From Methylophaga sp. (GTDB lineage: Bacteria > Pseudomonadota > Gammaproteobacteria > Nitrosococcales > Methylophagaceae): a stretch of 37,101 nucleotides of DNA. The translations under genes were made by a program, and so were the position numbers. Each line of letters opens with the position of its first letter. The stretch's first letter is position 1. The notes below the pieces were generated by a model that was not told where the DNA came from, ran no database searches, and was given only the letters and a program-made list of their open reading frames with translations. Of this stretch, positions 1 to 10,775 are shown piece by piece. The stretch spans positions 1 through 37,101 of the forward strand of contig JASBUF010000043.1 in NCBI GenBank assembly GCA_030148085.1. The letters are read 5' to 3'.

Positions 1-44
1 AGTAAAAAATAACTACATAAATCAATGCGGAGTTGTTAAATACA

Positions 45-242
45 ATGCCTAAGTTAAAAAACCATAGTGGTGCCGCCAAGCGTTTCAAACGTACTGGTAG
101 CGGAAAATTCAAGCGTTCACAAGCTTTCACTAGTCACATCCTGACCAAGAAAAGCACCAAACGTAAACGTCAGCTGCGTTCTACCCTGACTGTCTGCAAA
201 GCAGATCATATGTCAGTGCGTAAGATGCTGCCTAACCTGTAA
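45..242 (+). CDS. rpmI: 50S ribosomal protein L35
   Basis: Ribosomal protein L35, 65 aa, a small, very basic component of the large subunit. The N-terminus [15 protein letters not shown] and the Lys/Arg-rich body are typical of the family. The reading frame is open from a TTG at 33, but the ATG at 45 gives the standard MPK start and length and has a GGAG at 29-32 at workable spacing, so I start it there. rplT follows 15 nt later, the usual infC-rpmI-rplT arrangement; infC would lie just upstream of the window. In this family L20 represses its own operon through the leader, which cannot be judged here because the leader is outside the window. Confidence 0.97.
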   Translation: MPKLKNHSGAAKRFKRTGSGKFKRSQAFTSHILTKKSTKRKRQLRSTLTVCKADHMSVRKMLPNL

Positions 243-257
243 TTAAGGAGTTTTCCG

Positions 258-1747
<1,490 letters not shown>

Positions 1748-1764
1748 TCGGCGGGATAATAACA

Positions 1765-4140
1765 ATGAAGTTTAGTGAAAAGTGGTTACGCGAGTGGGTT
1801 AACCCAAACCTGGATACCGAGGCACTGGTAGAAAAACTGACCAATGCCGGTCTGGAAGTGGATGCTGTTGAACCGGTTGCCGGTGAGTTCAGTGGCGTCA
1901 AAGTTGGTCAGGTCAAAACCGTTGTGCCTCACCCTGATGCCGATAAACTGCGTTTAACCACCGTTGATGTCGGCGAAGCTGAGTTACTGAGCATCGTTTG
2001 TGGTGCGAGTAATGTCCGTGAAGGCTTAAAAATCCCTGTCGCGGTTATTGGTTCCGTTCTGCCAGGTAACTTTAAGATTAAACAAGCCAAACTGCGTGGC
2101 GTACCTTCTTTCGGCATGCTCTGCTCGGCGAAAGAATTGGGCTTAGCTGAATCAGCGGATGGCCTGATGGAGCTTGCTGAAGAAGCGCCTGTCGGTGCGG
2201 ATTTCCGTGACTACCTGAATCTGGATGATGTCTCCATTGATATTGACCTGACACCCAATCGCAGTGACTGCCTAGGTGTTGCTGGTGTGGCACGTGAAGT
2301 AGGTGTATTAACGTCGACAGATGTCACTGCCGTTGATTGCTCTGAAGTTAAGGCAACTAGTGATAAAACCTTTGCTGTCACTGTTAGTGCTTCAGCTGCC
2401 TGTCCACGTTATCTGGGCCGCGTCATCGAAGGCATCAACCCTGAAGCAGAAACGCCAGTCTGGATGCAGGAAAAACTGCGTCGTAGCGGTCTGCGTAGTC
2501 TTGGTCCAGTAGTCGATGTCACCAACTATGTGATGTTGGAATGGGGACAACCGATGCATGCCTTTGATCTGGATACCCTTAATGGTGGCATTCAGGTTCG
2601 TATGGGTAAAGCTGGTGAGAAACTGACGCTGCTTGATGGTCAGGAAATCGATATTAACCCTGAGACCTTGCTTATTTGCGATGAAAACGCACCGTTGGCC
2701 TTAGCTGGCATTATGGGCGGCGAGGGTTCTGGTGTAACTGATTCAACGAAGAACCTGTTCCTTGAAGCGGCTTTTTTCAGCCCAGATGCGATTGCGGGTA
2801 AAGCGCGTAGTTATGGTCTGCATACCGATTCATCACACCGTTTCGAACGTGGTGTCGACCCAGAGTTGGCACAACAAGCCATGCAACGTGCTACAGCACT
2901 GCTGCTCGAGATCGTCGGTGGGCAGGCTGGTCCGGTTACTGAGATTGTGAGTGCTGATGATTTACCTCAGCCTGCAATCATTACTTTGCGTGAAGAAAGA
3001 ATTAAACGAGTACTGGGGCTTGCACTTGAAGCAGAAGAAGTCAGTGAGCAATTAACGCGTTTGGGTTTAGATCTCAAGCGTGAAAATGCCAGCTGGCAAG
3101 TCACGGTACCAAGCTTTCGCTTCGATCTATCAATTGAAGTTGATTTGATTGAGGAGTTGGGTCGCCTCTACGGTTATGACAAGCTGCCGCAAACACGTCC
3201 TCAAGGGACTGTTCTGACCAGTAACATTACAGAGACAGAAACTCAGTTGGAGCGCCTGCAAAATCTGCTGGTCGACCGCGGTTTTTATGAAGCGGTGACC
3301 TACAGTTTTGTTGAGCCAAAACTACACGCGTTGCTGGCTGAAACAGAGCTGGCTCCCATTAAACTGGCTAATCCGATTTCGGCTGACTTATCAGTCATGC
3401 GTACATCACTGTGGCCTGGCCTTATGCAGGCGTTGGTCTATAATGCCAATCGTCAGCACGACCGTGTCAGACTGTTCGAAGTTGGCCGTGTGTTCAAAGG
3501 CACACTGGATAATATTGAGCAGCATCGCCAGATCGGCGGTGTGGTGTATGGTAGCCGTCAACCTGAACAGTGGTCAGAGAAAGAGCGTACAGTGGATTTC
3601 TTTGACGCCAAAGCCGATGTCGAAGCATTACTGGCAGTGGCCGGTGGTGATATTCGCTTTGAAGCTGAGGCTCACGCAGCCTTGCATCCGGGCCAATCAG
3701 CCCGTATCTATAAAGACGGTAAAGCTATTGGTTGGCTGGGTGCATTACACCCTAAACTGAATAAACCGGTGGATATTGAAGGCCGTGTTTATTTATTCGA
3801 AATCAGCCTGTCTGCCGTGTTGCAGTCAGAGATTCCGGCATTTACACCGTTATCAAAATTCCCGGCAATTCGTCGTGATCTGGCCCTGCTGGTTGATGAT
3901 TCGATCAAGGCGGGTCAAATTGAAGATTGCCTGAGCAAAGTTGATTCTGATATTCTTAAGGCATTTCAACTGTTTGACGTCTATTCTGGAGATGGAGTCG
4001 AGGTCGGTAAGAAGAGCTTGGCCGTGGCATTCCAACTTCAGCACGGTGAGCGCACGCTGACGGATGAGGAAGTAGACGCCCTGATCAAAACTGTGACTGA
4101 GACATTGGAACAGTCAGTTGGTGCAACGATAAGATCGTAA
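1765..4140 (+). CDS. pheT: Phenylalanyl-tRNA synthetase beta subunit
   Basis: Beta subunit of phenylalanyl-tRNA synthetase, 791 aa, the full family length. From N to C: MKFSEKWLREWVNP start, a tRNA-binding OB fold (about 40-150), B3/B4 editing domain (about 210-390, with the RRSGLRSLGPVVDVTNYVML stretch), B5 domain (about 400-475), a catalytic-like core, and a C-terminal anticodon-binding FDX-ACB domain (FPAIRRDLALLVDD onward). The beta subunit binds tRNA and removes mis-charged Tyr. It lies 17 nt after pheS and 33 nt before ihfA, the usual gammaproteobacterial order. Confidence 0.98.
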   Translation: MKFSEKWLREWVNPNLDTEALVEKLTNAGLEVDAVEPVAGEFSGVKVGQVKTVVPHPDADKLRLTTVDVGEAELLSIVCGASNVREGLKIPVAVIGSVLPGNFKIKQAKLRGVPSFGMLCSAKELGLAESADGLMELAEEAPVGADFRDYLNLDDVSIDIDLTPNRSDCLGVAGVAREVGVLTSTDVTAVDCSEVKATSDKTFAVTVSASAACPRYLGRVIEGINPEAETPVWMQEKLRRSGLRSLGPVVDVTNYVMLEWGQPMHAFDLDTLNGGIQVRMGKAGEKLTLLDGQEIDINPETLLICDENAPLALAGIMGGEGSGVTDSTKNLFLEAAFFSPDAIAGKARSYGLHTDSSHRFERGVDPELAQQAMQRATALLLEIVGGQAGPVTEIVSADDLPQPAIITLREERIKRVLGLALEAEEVSEQLTRLGLDLKRENASWQVTVPSFRFDLSIEVDLIEELGRLYGYDKLPQTRPQGTVLTSNITETETQLERLQNLLVDRGFYEAVTYSFVEPKLHALLAETELAPIKLANPISADLSVMRTSLWPGLMQALVYNANRQHDRVRLFEVGRVFKGTLDNIEQHRQIGGVVYGSRQPEQWSEKERTVDFFDAKADVEALLAVAGGDIRFEAEAHAALHPGQSARIYKDGKAIGWLGALHPKLNKPVDIEGRVYLFEISLSAVLQSEIPAFTPLSKFPAIRRDLALLVDDSIKAGQIEDCLSKVDSDILKAFQLFDVYSGDGVEVGKKSLAVAFQLQHGERTLTDEEVDALIKTVTETLEQSVGATIRS

Positions 4141-4173
4141 GCAGTTAATTTATTTAGAAATATAGAGGTATAC

Positions 4174-4470
4174 ATGGCACTGACTAAGGCCGATATGACG
4201 GAACAGCTTTATGATGAGCTCGGTTTTAACAAGCGTGAAGCCAAAGAACTGGTAGAGATGTTTTTCGAGGAAATTCGTACTGCCTTGGAAAAAGGAGAAC
4301 AAGTTAAACTCTCCGGTTTTGGTAACTTCGAGCTCAGAGATAAAAGTGAACGGCCTGGTCGTAATCCGAAGACCGGTGAGGAAATTCCAATCTCAGCCAG
4401 ACGAGTGGTGACTTTCAGACCCGGACAAAAACTGAAAGCGAGGGTGGACAGTTATGCTGGAAGCAAGTAA
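4174..4470 (+). CDS. ihfA: Integration host factor alpha subunit
   Basis: Alpha subunit of the IHF heterodimer, 98 aa, a nucleoid protein that bends DNA sharply at specific sites. It starts [17 protein letters not shown] and contains the DNA-intercalating beta-arm [14 protein letters not shown] followed by [13 protein letters not shown], all as in known IhfA. A GAGG ribosome site precedes the ATG. Its 3' end overlaps the next gene by 17 nt, so the two are translationally linked. Confidence 0.97.
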   Translation: MALTKADMTEQLYDELGFNKREAKELVEMFFEEIRTALEKGEQVKLSGFGNFELRDKSERPGRNPKTGEEIPISARRVVTFRPGQKLKARVDSYAGSK

Positions 4471-4825
4471 CAACAACGAATTACCGCCAATTCCAGGGAA
4501 GCGTTACTTTACCATTGGTGAAGTCAGTGAACTGTGTGGTGTGAAACCACACGTGTTGCGTTACTGGGAACAGGAGTTCTCACAACTCAAACCGGTCAAA
4601 CGTCGTGGTAACCGCCGCTACTATCAGCGACATGATGTGGTGCTGATTCGCGAGATCCGCGGCTTGCTCTACGAACAAGGTTTTACTATCGGTGGTGCTC
4701 GTCAGCAACTCGGCACAGCAACCACAGAAGTAAAAACAACTAGCGCAGTACCAAGCAACGACCAAAAAGATTTGGTTCGTGAATTACTCAAAGAACTTGA
4801 AGATTTGCGCACATTACTGAATTAG
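4454..4825 (+). CDS. Small MerR-family transcriptional regulator downstream of ihfA
   Basis: A 123-aa regulator with an N-terminal MerR winged helix-turn-helix (about residues 17-85: [41 protein letters not shown]) and only a short C-terminal helix, with no effector domain. It is the conserved 'MerR after ihfA' protein of many gammaproteobacteria; its targets are unknown. It begins inside ihfA (17-nt overlap) and is closed by a strong terminator at 4846-4882, marking the end of the pheST-ihfA transcription unit. Confidence 0.93.
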   Translation: MLEASNNNELPPIPGKRYFTIGEVSELCGVKPHVLRYWEQEFSQLKPVKRRGNRRYYQRHDVVLIREIRGLLYEQGFTIGGARQQLGTATTEVKTTSAVPSNDQKDLVRELLKELEDLRTLLN

Positions 4826-4845
4826 TGATGTTGAAAATGCTCACG

Positions 4846-4882
4846 AAAAAAGCCATTCAAACATAGTCTGAATGGCTTTTTT
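4846..4882 (+). terminator. Rho-independent terminator after merR-like gene
   Basis: A 14-bp stem, AAAAAAGCCATTCA (4846-4859) against TGAATGGCTTTTTT (4869-4882), with a 9-nt loop. It sits 20 nt after the merR-like stop codon and ends the rpmI-to-merR block. Confidence 0.93.
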
Positions 4883-5052
4883 ATTGCCATCAAAAATAGG
4901 CCCGTATATTCACAATAATTTTAAATATTTCAAACAGACTGCCTATTCTATGTTGGTAAGCTAGTACATCGAGGATTGCATAATTTGTTCTAGCCCCCTA
5001 GTATCAGTCTGAAGTATATAAACGAGCAAGCATATTTAATAACGAGAGCATT

Positions 5053-5715
5053 ATGCCAAGATCACTTCGAATCCCACTCATAGTGATCATGTCCTTGTTC
5101 GGCACGACAGCAATAGCGGCGGAAAGCTATTCTTTTGTGTTCATGGATGAGCAGGGTGTGCCGCTCGAAGATGTGGTTGTTGAGCCAGTAGAGAATACAG
5201 GCCAGACCAAGACTAATCAGGTTGCCATTATTGACCAGGTCAATAAACGATTCAAACCAGCACAGATAGTCATCACTGAAGGCCAATCGGTCGACTTCCC
5301 GAACAGTGACAACATTCGGCACCACGTATACTCATTCTCCAAAGCTAAAGCCTTCGAACTGAAACTATACGCGGATACCCCCGAGCACCCTATTAAGTTT
5401 TCTCAGCATGGTGTTGTTGTGCTCGGCTGTAATATCCATGACACGATGATTGGCTTTATTTTCATCTCAACATCGACAGATACGGTGACGTCTGATCAGA
5501 AAGGAAATGCAGTTTTAACTACATCTCAGGCTGTAAATGAAGTCAATATTTGGCACAGAAATCAGACCACTGGACCAGAGAATCTTCGTACGCTATCCCT
5601 CATTGATCTACAAAAAAACAGCAGTGGTAGCTACGTGATTGAAATTGCCACTTTACCACCAGAGCCAACTAACAGCTTTGAGGATACCTTTGGTGGATAT
5701 TCTGCGGCGAATTAA
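5053..5715 (+). CDS. Exported cupredoxin-like (type-1 copper) protein
   Basis: A 220-aa protein with a signal peptide (residues 1-23, cleavage after IAA). Its cupredoxin domain is of the kind often labelled 'methylamine utilization protein'. The type-1 copper ligand pattern is visible: His90 or His91 in NIRHHVYSF, then Cys126-x2-His129-x2-Met132 in GCNIHDTMIGF. It probably acts in the periplasm as an electron carrier or copper/redox sensor; its partner is not known. It is the first gene of a run of four on the + strand and overlaps the following phosphodiesterase by 23 nt, so it is likely part of the same sensory unit. A possible promoter lies in 4883-5052 (TATATAA around 5016-5022), but this is weak. 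Confidence 0.82.
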   Translation: MPRSLRIPLIVIMSLFGTTAIAAESYSFVFMDEQGVPLEDVVVEPVENTGQTKTNQVAIIDQVNKRFKPAQIVITEGQSVDFPNSDNIRHHVYSFSKAKAFELKLYADTPEHPIKFSQHGVVVLGCNIHDTMIGFIFISTSTDTVTSDQKGNAVLTTSQAVNEVNIWHRNQTTGPENLRTLSLIDLQKNSSGSYVIEIATLPPEPTNSFEDTFGGYSAAN

Positions 5716-8065
5716 ACTTCGCAATAAGATCTTTTTACTCTGTGCGGTTCTGGTTCTCGTTACAACTGTCCTCATTCAAGCCAGTTCCTGGTGGACAAGT
5801 AACCGTTTTAATCAGAAGCAGCTGCAACAACAAATCGATAATGCCGAAGCGGTTCTAAAGCAATATCTTTCTGCACAGGAATCGTTGTTGGTAACCACGG
5901 CAAAGGTGCTGGCTGCCGATTTTGGTTTTATAAGGGCCGTAGCTACCTCAGAATCACAGACTATTCAAAGTGCCCTTGAGAATCACGGTAACCGGATTTC
6001 AGCGGATGTGATGGCTTTGACGGATATGTCCGGCAAAGTTCTAAGTTCAACAACGGATGATCTGTCACTGGAGACGGAGTTAGGTGCGTCATCCGTACAG
6101 AAACTTATCGCTAATCCCGCGAAAGCCATGTTCGTTACACTGGGCAGTCGGATATATCAATTGATTTTGATTCCGGTGAAAGCCCCTCATACCATTGCCT
6201 ACACGATCATGGGGTTTGAGATAGCGCAGCATAATGTGTCTGATTTGAAAACGCTTACCGGGCTAGATATCAGCTTTTTTCAGAGCGACAAACATTTACT
6301 TAGCACTACAATTCGTTCACAAAGCTTTGATGAGTTTCGCAGTGCCTTGAATCAGCAGCGAACCGATTGGTTTTTTATCAATCGTCCTGCTTACTTAACT
6401 CAGGATGTGGCCCTAGATTCAGCAACGGAGCAGCCTGTTTCTGTATTACTTATCAGTAGTCTTGCTCCTTTGTATAAGCAATACGATGACATTTTGTTGA
6501 ATAACTCCAGCCTCGCTTTGATTGTGGCATTGATGGCTTCATTTTTAAGTGTGTTTTTTGCGCGTAGCTTAACTATCCCGCTACATAAACTCGCCAAAAT
6601 AGCGGATGCCTATGCGAAAGGGCATTACCTTAAAAATGTGGAAATTTATGGCGGTGAAGAGGTCAGTAATCTGCAGCGCGCATTCCGTGATATGGGGCAG
6701 GAGATCAGGCAGCGTGAGGATGAGATAAGTTATCAGGCCAAGCACGATATCCGCACTGGCTTGCCTAATTTGCAAACCATCAGGGCTATTCTGACGGAAC
6801 ACCTTAACCCTGGTGTCAGGGTCATTTTGATTGCAATTAACATCCATAATTTTCGTCAGATAAACGACCGCTTAGGTTCGGACATTGCTGATGCCTGTTT
6901 AAGAACACTGGCCAATAGGCTCAGGGGTATGAAGCTGGATATGCTCTGCTCTGGTCGACTTGAAGGTGCTGAGTTTTTCTCTGCAATTTATGCGGATGAG
7001 ACACGATCACCGATGTTAATTGTGGACGAGTATCTATCTGAACTGGAAAATGCGTTTACCGTTGCCGACCTAAGAATTAAGCTGGATATCTCTGCAGGCG
7101 TCACCCTTTATCCAGAGAATGGGATTCACGCTGATACGATGCTCAGAAGAACCTCTATCGCCCTGGATGCGGCGAGAAAGGAAAAACAACGCATTCATTG
7201 CTATGAAGATGGTGAAGACGAGATGCATATGCAGCGTCTGGCAATGATGGAGTCGTTGCGTAAGATTATTCTTTCTGATGGTGGTGATGGTGAGCTGTTT
7301 ATGGTTTACCAGCCTAAAGTGCACCTGGATGGTTATGAAGATATCCGTACCGAGGCCCTGATCCGTTGGCGTCGAGAAAACAATAGTTTTGTCTCACCCG
7401 AGCTGTTTGTGAACTTAGCTGAGGAAGCATCACTTATCGTTGATCTGACGCGTTGGGTCTTTGAAACTGTCTTTAAGCAACTCAAACAGTGGCATAGCGA
7501 AGGAAACATGTTTGGCGCTGCTATTAATGTTTCCGCTCAGGATCTGGCACAACCAGGGTTTGAAGAGTTCGCTATGGAGTGTTGTCAGCGATACGGGGTC
7601 GCACCGAAATACGTCACAATTGAAATTACCGAACGCGACATCATGCACGATGAAGCGACCGTGGTAATGGCTCTGCGTAGTCTCAAGCAGTTTGGATTCA
7701 CCATAGCGATTGATGACTATGGTATTGGTCAGTCTTCACTGGCTAAGCTGAAAGGGCTTCCAGTAGATGAAATCAAGCTCGATAAGAGTTTTATCATGCA
7801 CCTTAATCAATCCCCCAAAGATCAACTTATCGTGCGTTCTACTATCGAGATGGCGCATGGTCTTGGTTTTGATGTGGTGGCAGAAGGCGTGGAAAACAGC
7901 GAAAGCCTGGACTTACTCAAGCAGTTCCAGTGTAACCAGGTACAGGGTTATTACATCAGTAAACCAATCGCGGCAGATGCCGTAGCAGAGTGGCGGAAGA
8001 ATTATGTGGAAGAACCTTCTCAGATGCGCACTATTACTGGTTCCCAGTATAGCAAGCGGAGCTGA
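5693..8065 (+). CDS. Membrane c-di-GMP phosphodiesterase (sensor-HAMP-degenerate GGDEF-EAL)
   Basis: About 790 aa. An N-terminal membrane helix (about 9-29) is followed by a periplasmic sensor region (about 30-270), a second helix with HAMP (about 273-325), a GGDEF domain and a C-terminal EAL domain. The GGDEF signature is degraded to EGAEF (about residue 424), so this half is probably not a cyclase and may bind GTP. The EAL half keeps TEALIRW, INVSAQDL, EITERD, IDDYGIGQSSL, KLDKSF, AEGVE and QGY, so c-di-GMP hydrolysis is expected. The GTG at 5693 has GAGGA at 5680-5684 and lies inside the cupredoxin gene; a TTG at 5639 is also open but lacks support. The next gene starts 62 nt before this one ends. 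Confidence 0.87.
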   Translation: MDILRRIKLRNKIFLLCAVLVLVTTVLIQASSWWTSNRFNQKQLQQQIDNAEAVLKQYLSAQESLLVTTAKVLAADFGFIRAVATSESQTIQSALENHGNRISADVMALTDMSGKVLSSTTDDLSLETELGASSVQKLIANPAKAMFVTLGSRIYQLILIPVKAPHTIAYTIMGFEIAQHNVSDLKTLTGLDISFFQSDKHLLSTTIRSQSFDEFRSALNQQRTDWFFINRPAYLTQDVALDSATEQPVSVLLISSLAPLYKQYDDILLNNSSLALIVALMASFLSVFFARSLTIPLHKLAKIADAYAKGHYLKNVEIYGGEEVSNLQRAFRDMGQEIRQREDEISYQAKHDIRTGLPNLQTIRAILTEHLNPGVRVILIAINIHNFRQINDRLGSDIADACLRTLANRLRGMKLDMLCSGRLEGAEFFSAIYADETRSPMLIVDEYLSELENAFTVADLRIKLDISAGVTLYPENGIHADTMLRRTSIALDAARKEKQRIHCYEDGEDEMHMQRLAMMESLRKIILSDGGDGELFMVYQPKVHLDGYEDIRTEALIRWRRENNSFVSPELFVNLAEEASLIVDLTRWVFETVFKQLKQWHSEGNMFGAAINVSAQDLAQPGFEEFAMECCQRYGVAPKYVTIEITERDIMHDEATVVMALRSLKQFGFTIAIDDYGIGQSSLAKLKGLPVDEIKLDKSFIMHLNQSPKDQLIVRSTIEMAHGLGFDVVAEGVENSESLDLLKQFQCNQVQGYYISKPIAADAVAEWRKNYVEEPSQMRTITGSQYSKRS

Positions 8066-8831
8066 TGGTAAATTAATCGCCACGCCCGGTGTATCTCAGA
8101 TTGAAGGGGCCGCCGGAGGGGGATTGGTGCCATGGGCACAGCTTGCGGGGTATGCCAGCCGTGATGAGATTGCGGTCAATGCATTCGCGAGCCGTGGAAC
8201 ATTGGATGATTACAGCCTTGATGTGTTTGGGGCGCAAATCAATCTTTATGACCGTCTGGAGTTTTCAATTGCCGAGCAGGAGTTTCACGTCGATGCTCTG
8301 GATCTCAATATTCGTCAGCGTGTTTTAGGCACTAAGTTCCGCCTGTATGGCGATATTGTTTACAGTCGCTGGCCGCAACTCAGCGTCGGCATGCAATATA
8401 AAAAGCTGGATGACCCACTGGTTGCGAACCTGTTGGGAGCCGATGACGATTCGGGTACGGATTACTACATTGCAGCCAGTAAATTACATCTCGGTGCCAT
8501 TGCTGGGCTTAACTGGCTATGGAATGTGACTGGACGCTATACCGAAGCGAACCAGATTGGTTTGTTGGGTTTCGGTGCTGATGGCGAAGGCTATGAATGG
8601 ATGTTTGAAGCATCCACCGCGATATTATTTGGCCGACATATCGCCGTCGGTGTGGAGTACAGACAAAAGCCAGATAATCTAGGTCCGAAAGAGGACGACT
8701 GGAAAAGCGCGTTTATTGCCTGGGTACCAAATAAATACGTCAGTCTGACTGCCGGTTATATCGATCTTGGTGAAATAGTAGGGGCCGATGATCAAGATGG
8801 CCTCTACCTTTCAATCATGGGGACTTTCTGA
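8004..8831 (+). CDS. DUF3034 family outer-membrane-type protein
   Basis: A 275-aa protein beginning with a clear signal peptide (about residues 1-20, ending ASGA). The rest is rich in alternating polar/hydrophobic strands and closes with a C-terminal Phe (LSIMGTF), as in outer-membrane beta-barrels. The opening VSQIEGAAGGGLVPWAQLAG and the repeated YIDLG/GADDQDG end are features of the DUF3034 family, whose role is not established. It may be a porin or outer-membrane platform for the neighbouring copper and haem proteins (inference). It overlaps the phosphodiesterase by 62 nt in another frame; GGAAG upstream supports the ATG at 8004. Confidence 0.84.
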   Translation: MWKNLLRCALLLVPSIASGADGKLIATPGVSQIEGAAGGGLVPWAQLAGYASRDEIAVNAFASRGTLDDYSLDVFGAQINLYDRLEFSIAEQEFHVDALDLNIRQRVLGTKFRLYGDIVYSRWPQLSVGMQYKKLDDPLVANLLGADDDSGTDYYIAASKLHLGAIAGLNWLWNVTGRYTEANQIGLLGFGADGEGYEWMFEASTAILFGRHIAVGVEYRQKPDNLGPKEDDWKSAFIAWVPNKYVSLTAGYIDLGEIVGADDQDGLYLSIMGTF

Positions 8832-9253
8832 TGCGGTTACTAAAAACGGCTTTGTTGATGAGTTCCATTACCTTGTCAGCCTGTGCCATAACATCTCAAC
8901 AGAGTTTGTATGACAAGTTAGGCGGGGAAGCGGGCATTGACAGTATTGTCAGTCATTTGGTGCAAAACATCGGTCAGGACAAACAGGTGTTTCATTATTT
9001 TGCCGAAGCCAATGTCAACCGTTTCAAGAAGCACTTAGCCTTGCATTTATGTGATATCAGTGACGGTCCATGTCATTACGACGGCGACAGCATGCAGCAA
9101 ATTCATGATGGTATGGAAATCAATGAACGTGACTTTAACCACTTAGTGGATCTGCTGATTGATGCCATGTACAAATCAGACGTGCCACATCCAATTCAAA
9201 ATCAATTACTGGCGCGGTTGGCTCCACTGAGAACCAATATTATCTATCGCTAG
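8831..9253 (+). CDS. Truncated haemoglobin (group 1-like) lipoprotein
   Basis: A 140-aa protein with a lipoprotein signal (LSAC, lipidated Cys18), followed by a small globin of the truncated type: SLYDKLGGEAGIDSIV start and a distal half with MQQIHDGMEINERDFNHLV, where the His is the expected haem-binding proximal residue. A membrane-anchored globin outside the cytoplasm would suit binding of O2 or NO as a signal or for detoxification (inference). Its ATG overlaps the DUF3034 stop (TGATG), so translation is coupled. It ends 3 nt from the end of the convergent diguanylate cyclase gene. Confidence 0.85.
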   Translation: MRLLKTALLMSSITLSACAITSQQSLYDKLGGEAGIDSIVSHLVQNIGQDKQVFHYFAEANVNRFKKHLALHLCDISDGPCHYDGDSMQQIHDGMEINERDFNHLVDLLIDAMYKSDVPHPIQNQLLARLAPLRTNIIYR

Positions 9254-9256
9254 TTT

Positions 9257-10690
9257 TTAGCAAAGTGTTTTGTGTTCGAATCGTGTGCCATCATGGTGTT
9301 TGAGCACAACCCGGTTACGTCCCTGCGCCTTGGCTTCATAGAGGGCTTTATCAGCCAGTTCAATCAGTGTTTCCGGCGATAATGGTGCCTGGAAATGGCT
9401 GAAATCGATAAAACAGGCACCGATACTGATCGTTAGATTGATGCTGTGCTGTTTATAGTTAAACTCTTCTTTGGAGATGGCTTGCTTGAGACGAAGCAGG
9501 CGAGCTTCACAGCCTGCCAGCTGTTCGTTGGCAGAGACAATAAATTCCTCGCCACCATAGCGTCCTAAAAGATCGTACTCACGTAAAGTAGCCTTGAGTC
9601 GCGATGCCACCGCAGTCAGGATGCCATCGCCGGCACTGTGACCATAACTATCATTGATTTGTTTAAAGTGGTCGATATCGAGTAAAGCCACAAAAAAGCA
9701 GCTTTTATTACGCTGGGCTTCGGCCAATTGCATGGTTAGTAATTCAAGGACCGTGACACGGTTCTGTAGGCTTGTCAGATCATCGTGACTGGCTCGGTAG
9801 AGTAAATTTTTATGCAGGCGTTCTAAAGGCATAAACATTTGTCTGGAAAGCAGCAGGCTGAACAGAGTGATGAGGCCCACCAAAACAGCACTCACGACCA
9901 AGAGTGTGTGACTAAAGCGATCAAACTGCTGATGAAAGGCAGAAAGATCAGCACTCATGTACAGTGACACGTCACCGGTAGGTAAGGCATCAACATGTTG
10001 TAGCTTGCTATTAAATGTTTGCCTGTGCCACGGAGCTAACGTCGGCGTTAGTGGTTTAAACGTCGAATCAGTTTCCACCTCATTATCTGGATTATTAGCA
10101 AGTGAGTAAGGCCTCGACTTTGATTTGATGGTGATATCCAAGCCGGTAATAGCGTGAGCATGCTCAAGTTTTTCGTTATCAATAGCTAAGCCAGCAATAG
10201 CGATACCAACAGGGTGTGGTGCCTTGATTTGAGAGACGACTAACCAGTAGAAACCGCCATTCAACGCCACCACCTTAGGCTCATTTGTCATATTCTCGAG
10301 CAAAAGTCTTAGTCTGGCGTAGGTATACTCAGGTGTCAGGGGGTGCAGACTGGCCAGCTTCTGACCAGTCATATCACTGATGACTAAAAAATCCAGACCG
10401 ACGCGTCGAGCATGATTCTCAACCATGCTATCAATGGTGTCTGGGTCACCATCGGCTATCGTTTGTCGAAAGCCATAATCAGTGACGATCCCTTGAACTG
10501 AAGTTTTAAGTAACGCCGCTTGTGACTGGAGATAACTGTGAAGGAAATAATCAGCTCGCTCAAACTGCTGCTCGGCCACAGTCAGACTATAGCGTTGCCC
10601 GACCCACCATGCACTGATAAGAATCGTGCAGCTGGTGATGCTGATCATGGCAACGCATAGCCAATATATGAGGCGGGTGAGTGATGTCAC
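9257..10690 (-). CDS. Membrane diguanylate cyclase (sensor-GGDEF)
   Basis: A 477-aa c-di-GMP synthase with a membrane helix (about 8-28), a periplasmic sensor region (about 30-260), a second helix (about 262-287) and a C-terminal GGDEF domain. The active-site motif YGGEEF (about 378) is intact, and REYD five residues earlier fits an RxxD inhibitory site. The sensor region (QSQAALLKTSVQGIVTDYGF..) resembles that of the facing phosphodiesterase at 5693-8065. The start is a GTG at 10690 with a weak ribosome site. The two enzymes probably answer related signals with opposite outputs (inference). Confidence 0.9.
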   Translation of the reverse strand: MTSLTRLIYWLCVAMISITSCTILISAWWVGQRYSLTVAEQQFERADYFLHSYLQSQAALLKTSVQGIVTDYGFRQTIADGDPDTIDSMVENHARRVGLDFLVISDMTGQKLASLHPLTPEYTYARLRLLLENMTNEPKVVALNGGFYWLVVSQIKAPHPVGIAIAGLAIDNEKLEHAHAITGLDITIKSKSRPYSLANNPDNEVETDSTFKPLTPTLAPWHRQTFNSKLQHVDALPTGDVSLYMSADLSAFHQQFDRFSHTLLVVSAVLVGLITLFSLLLSRQMFMPLERLHKNLLYRASHDDLTSLQNRVTVLELLTMQLAEAQRNKSCFFVALLDIDHFKQINDSYGHSAGDGILTAVASRLKATLREYDLLGRYGGEEFIVSANEQLAGCEARLLRLKQAISKEEFNYKQHSINLTISIGACFIDFSHFQAPLSPETLIELADKALYEAKAQGRNRVVLKHHDGTRFEHKTLC

Positions 10691-10775
10691 TCTAGTGCGG
10701 AATTTTTATCAGTATCACAAGCTGATGCTAATACGAGACAAGCTTTCTGACAATAATTACCTTCACAAAAAATGT

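Noticed and set aside
33-44. TTG upstream start for rpmI
   Set aside because: Would add four residues (MLNT) before the universal MPK start and lies directly on the ribosome site.
3308-3760. 150-codon frame in +1/+2 of pheT
   Set aside because: Fully inside pheT, whose domains are continuous; no sign of a frameshift.
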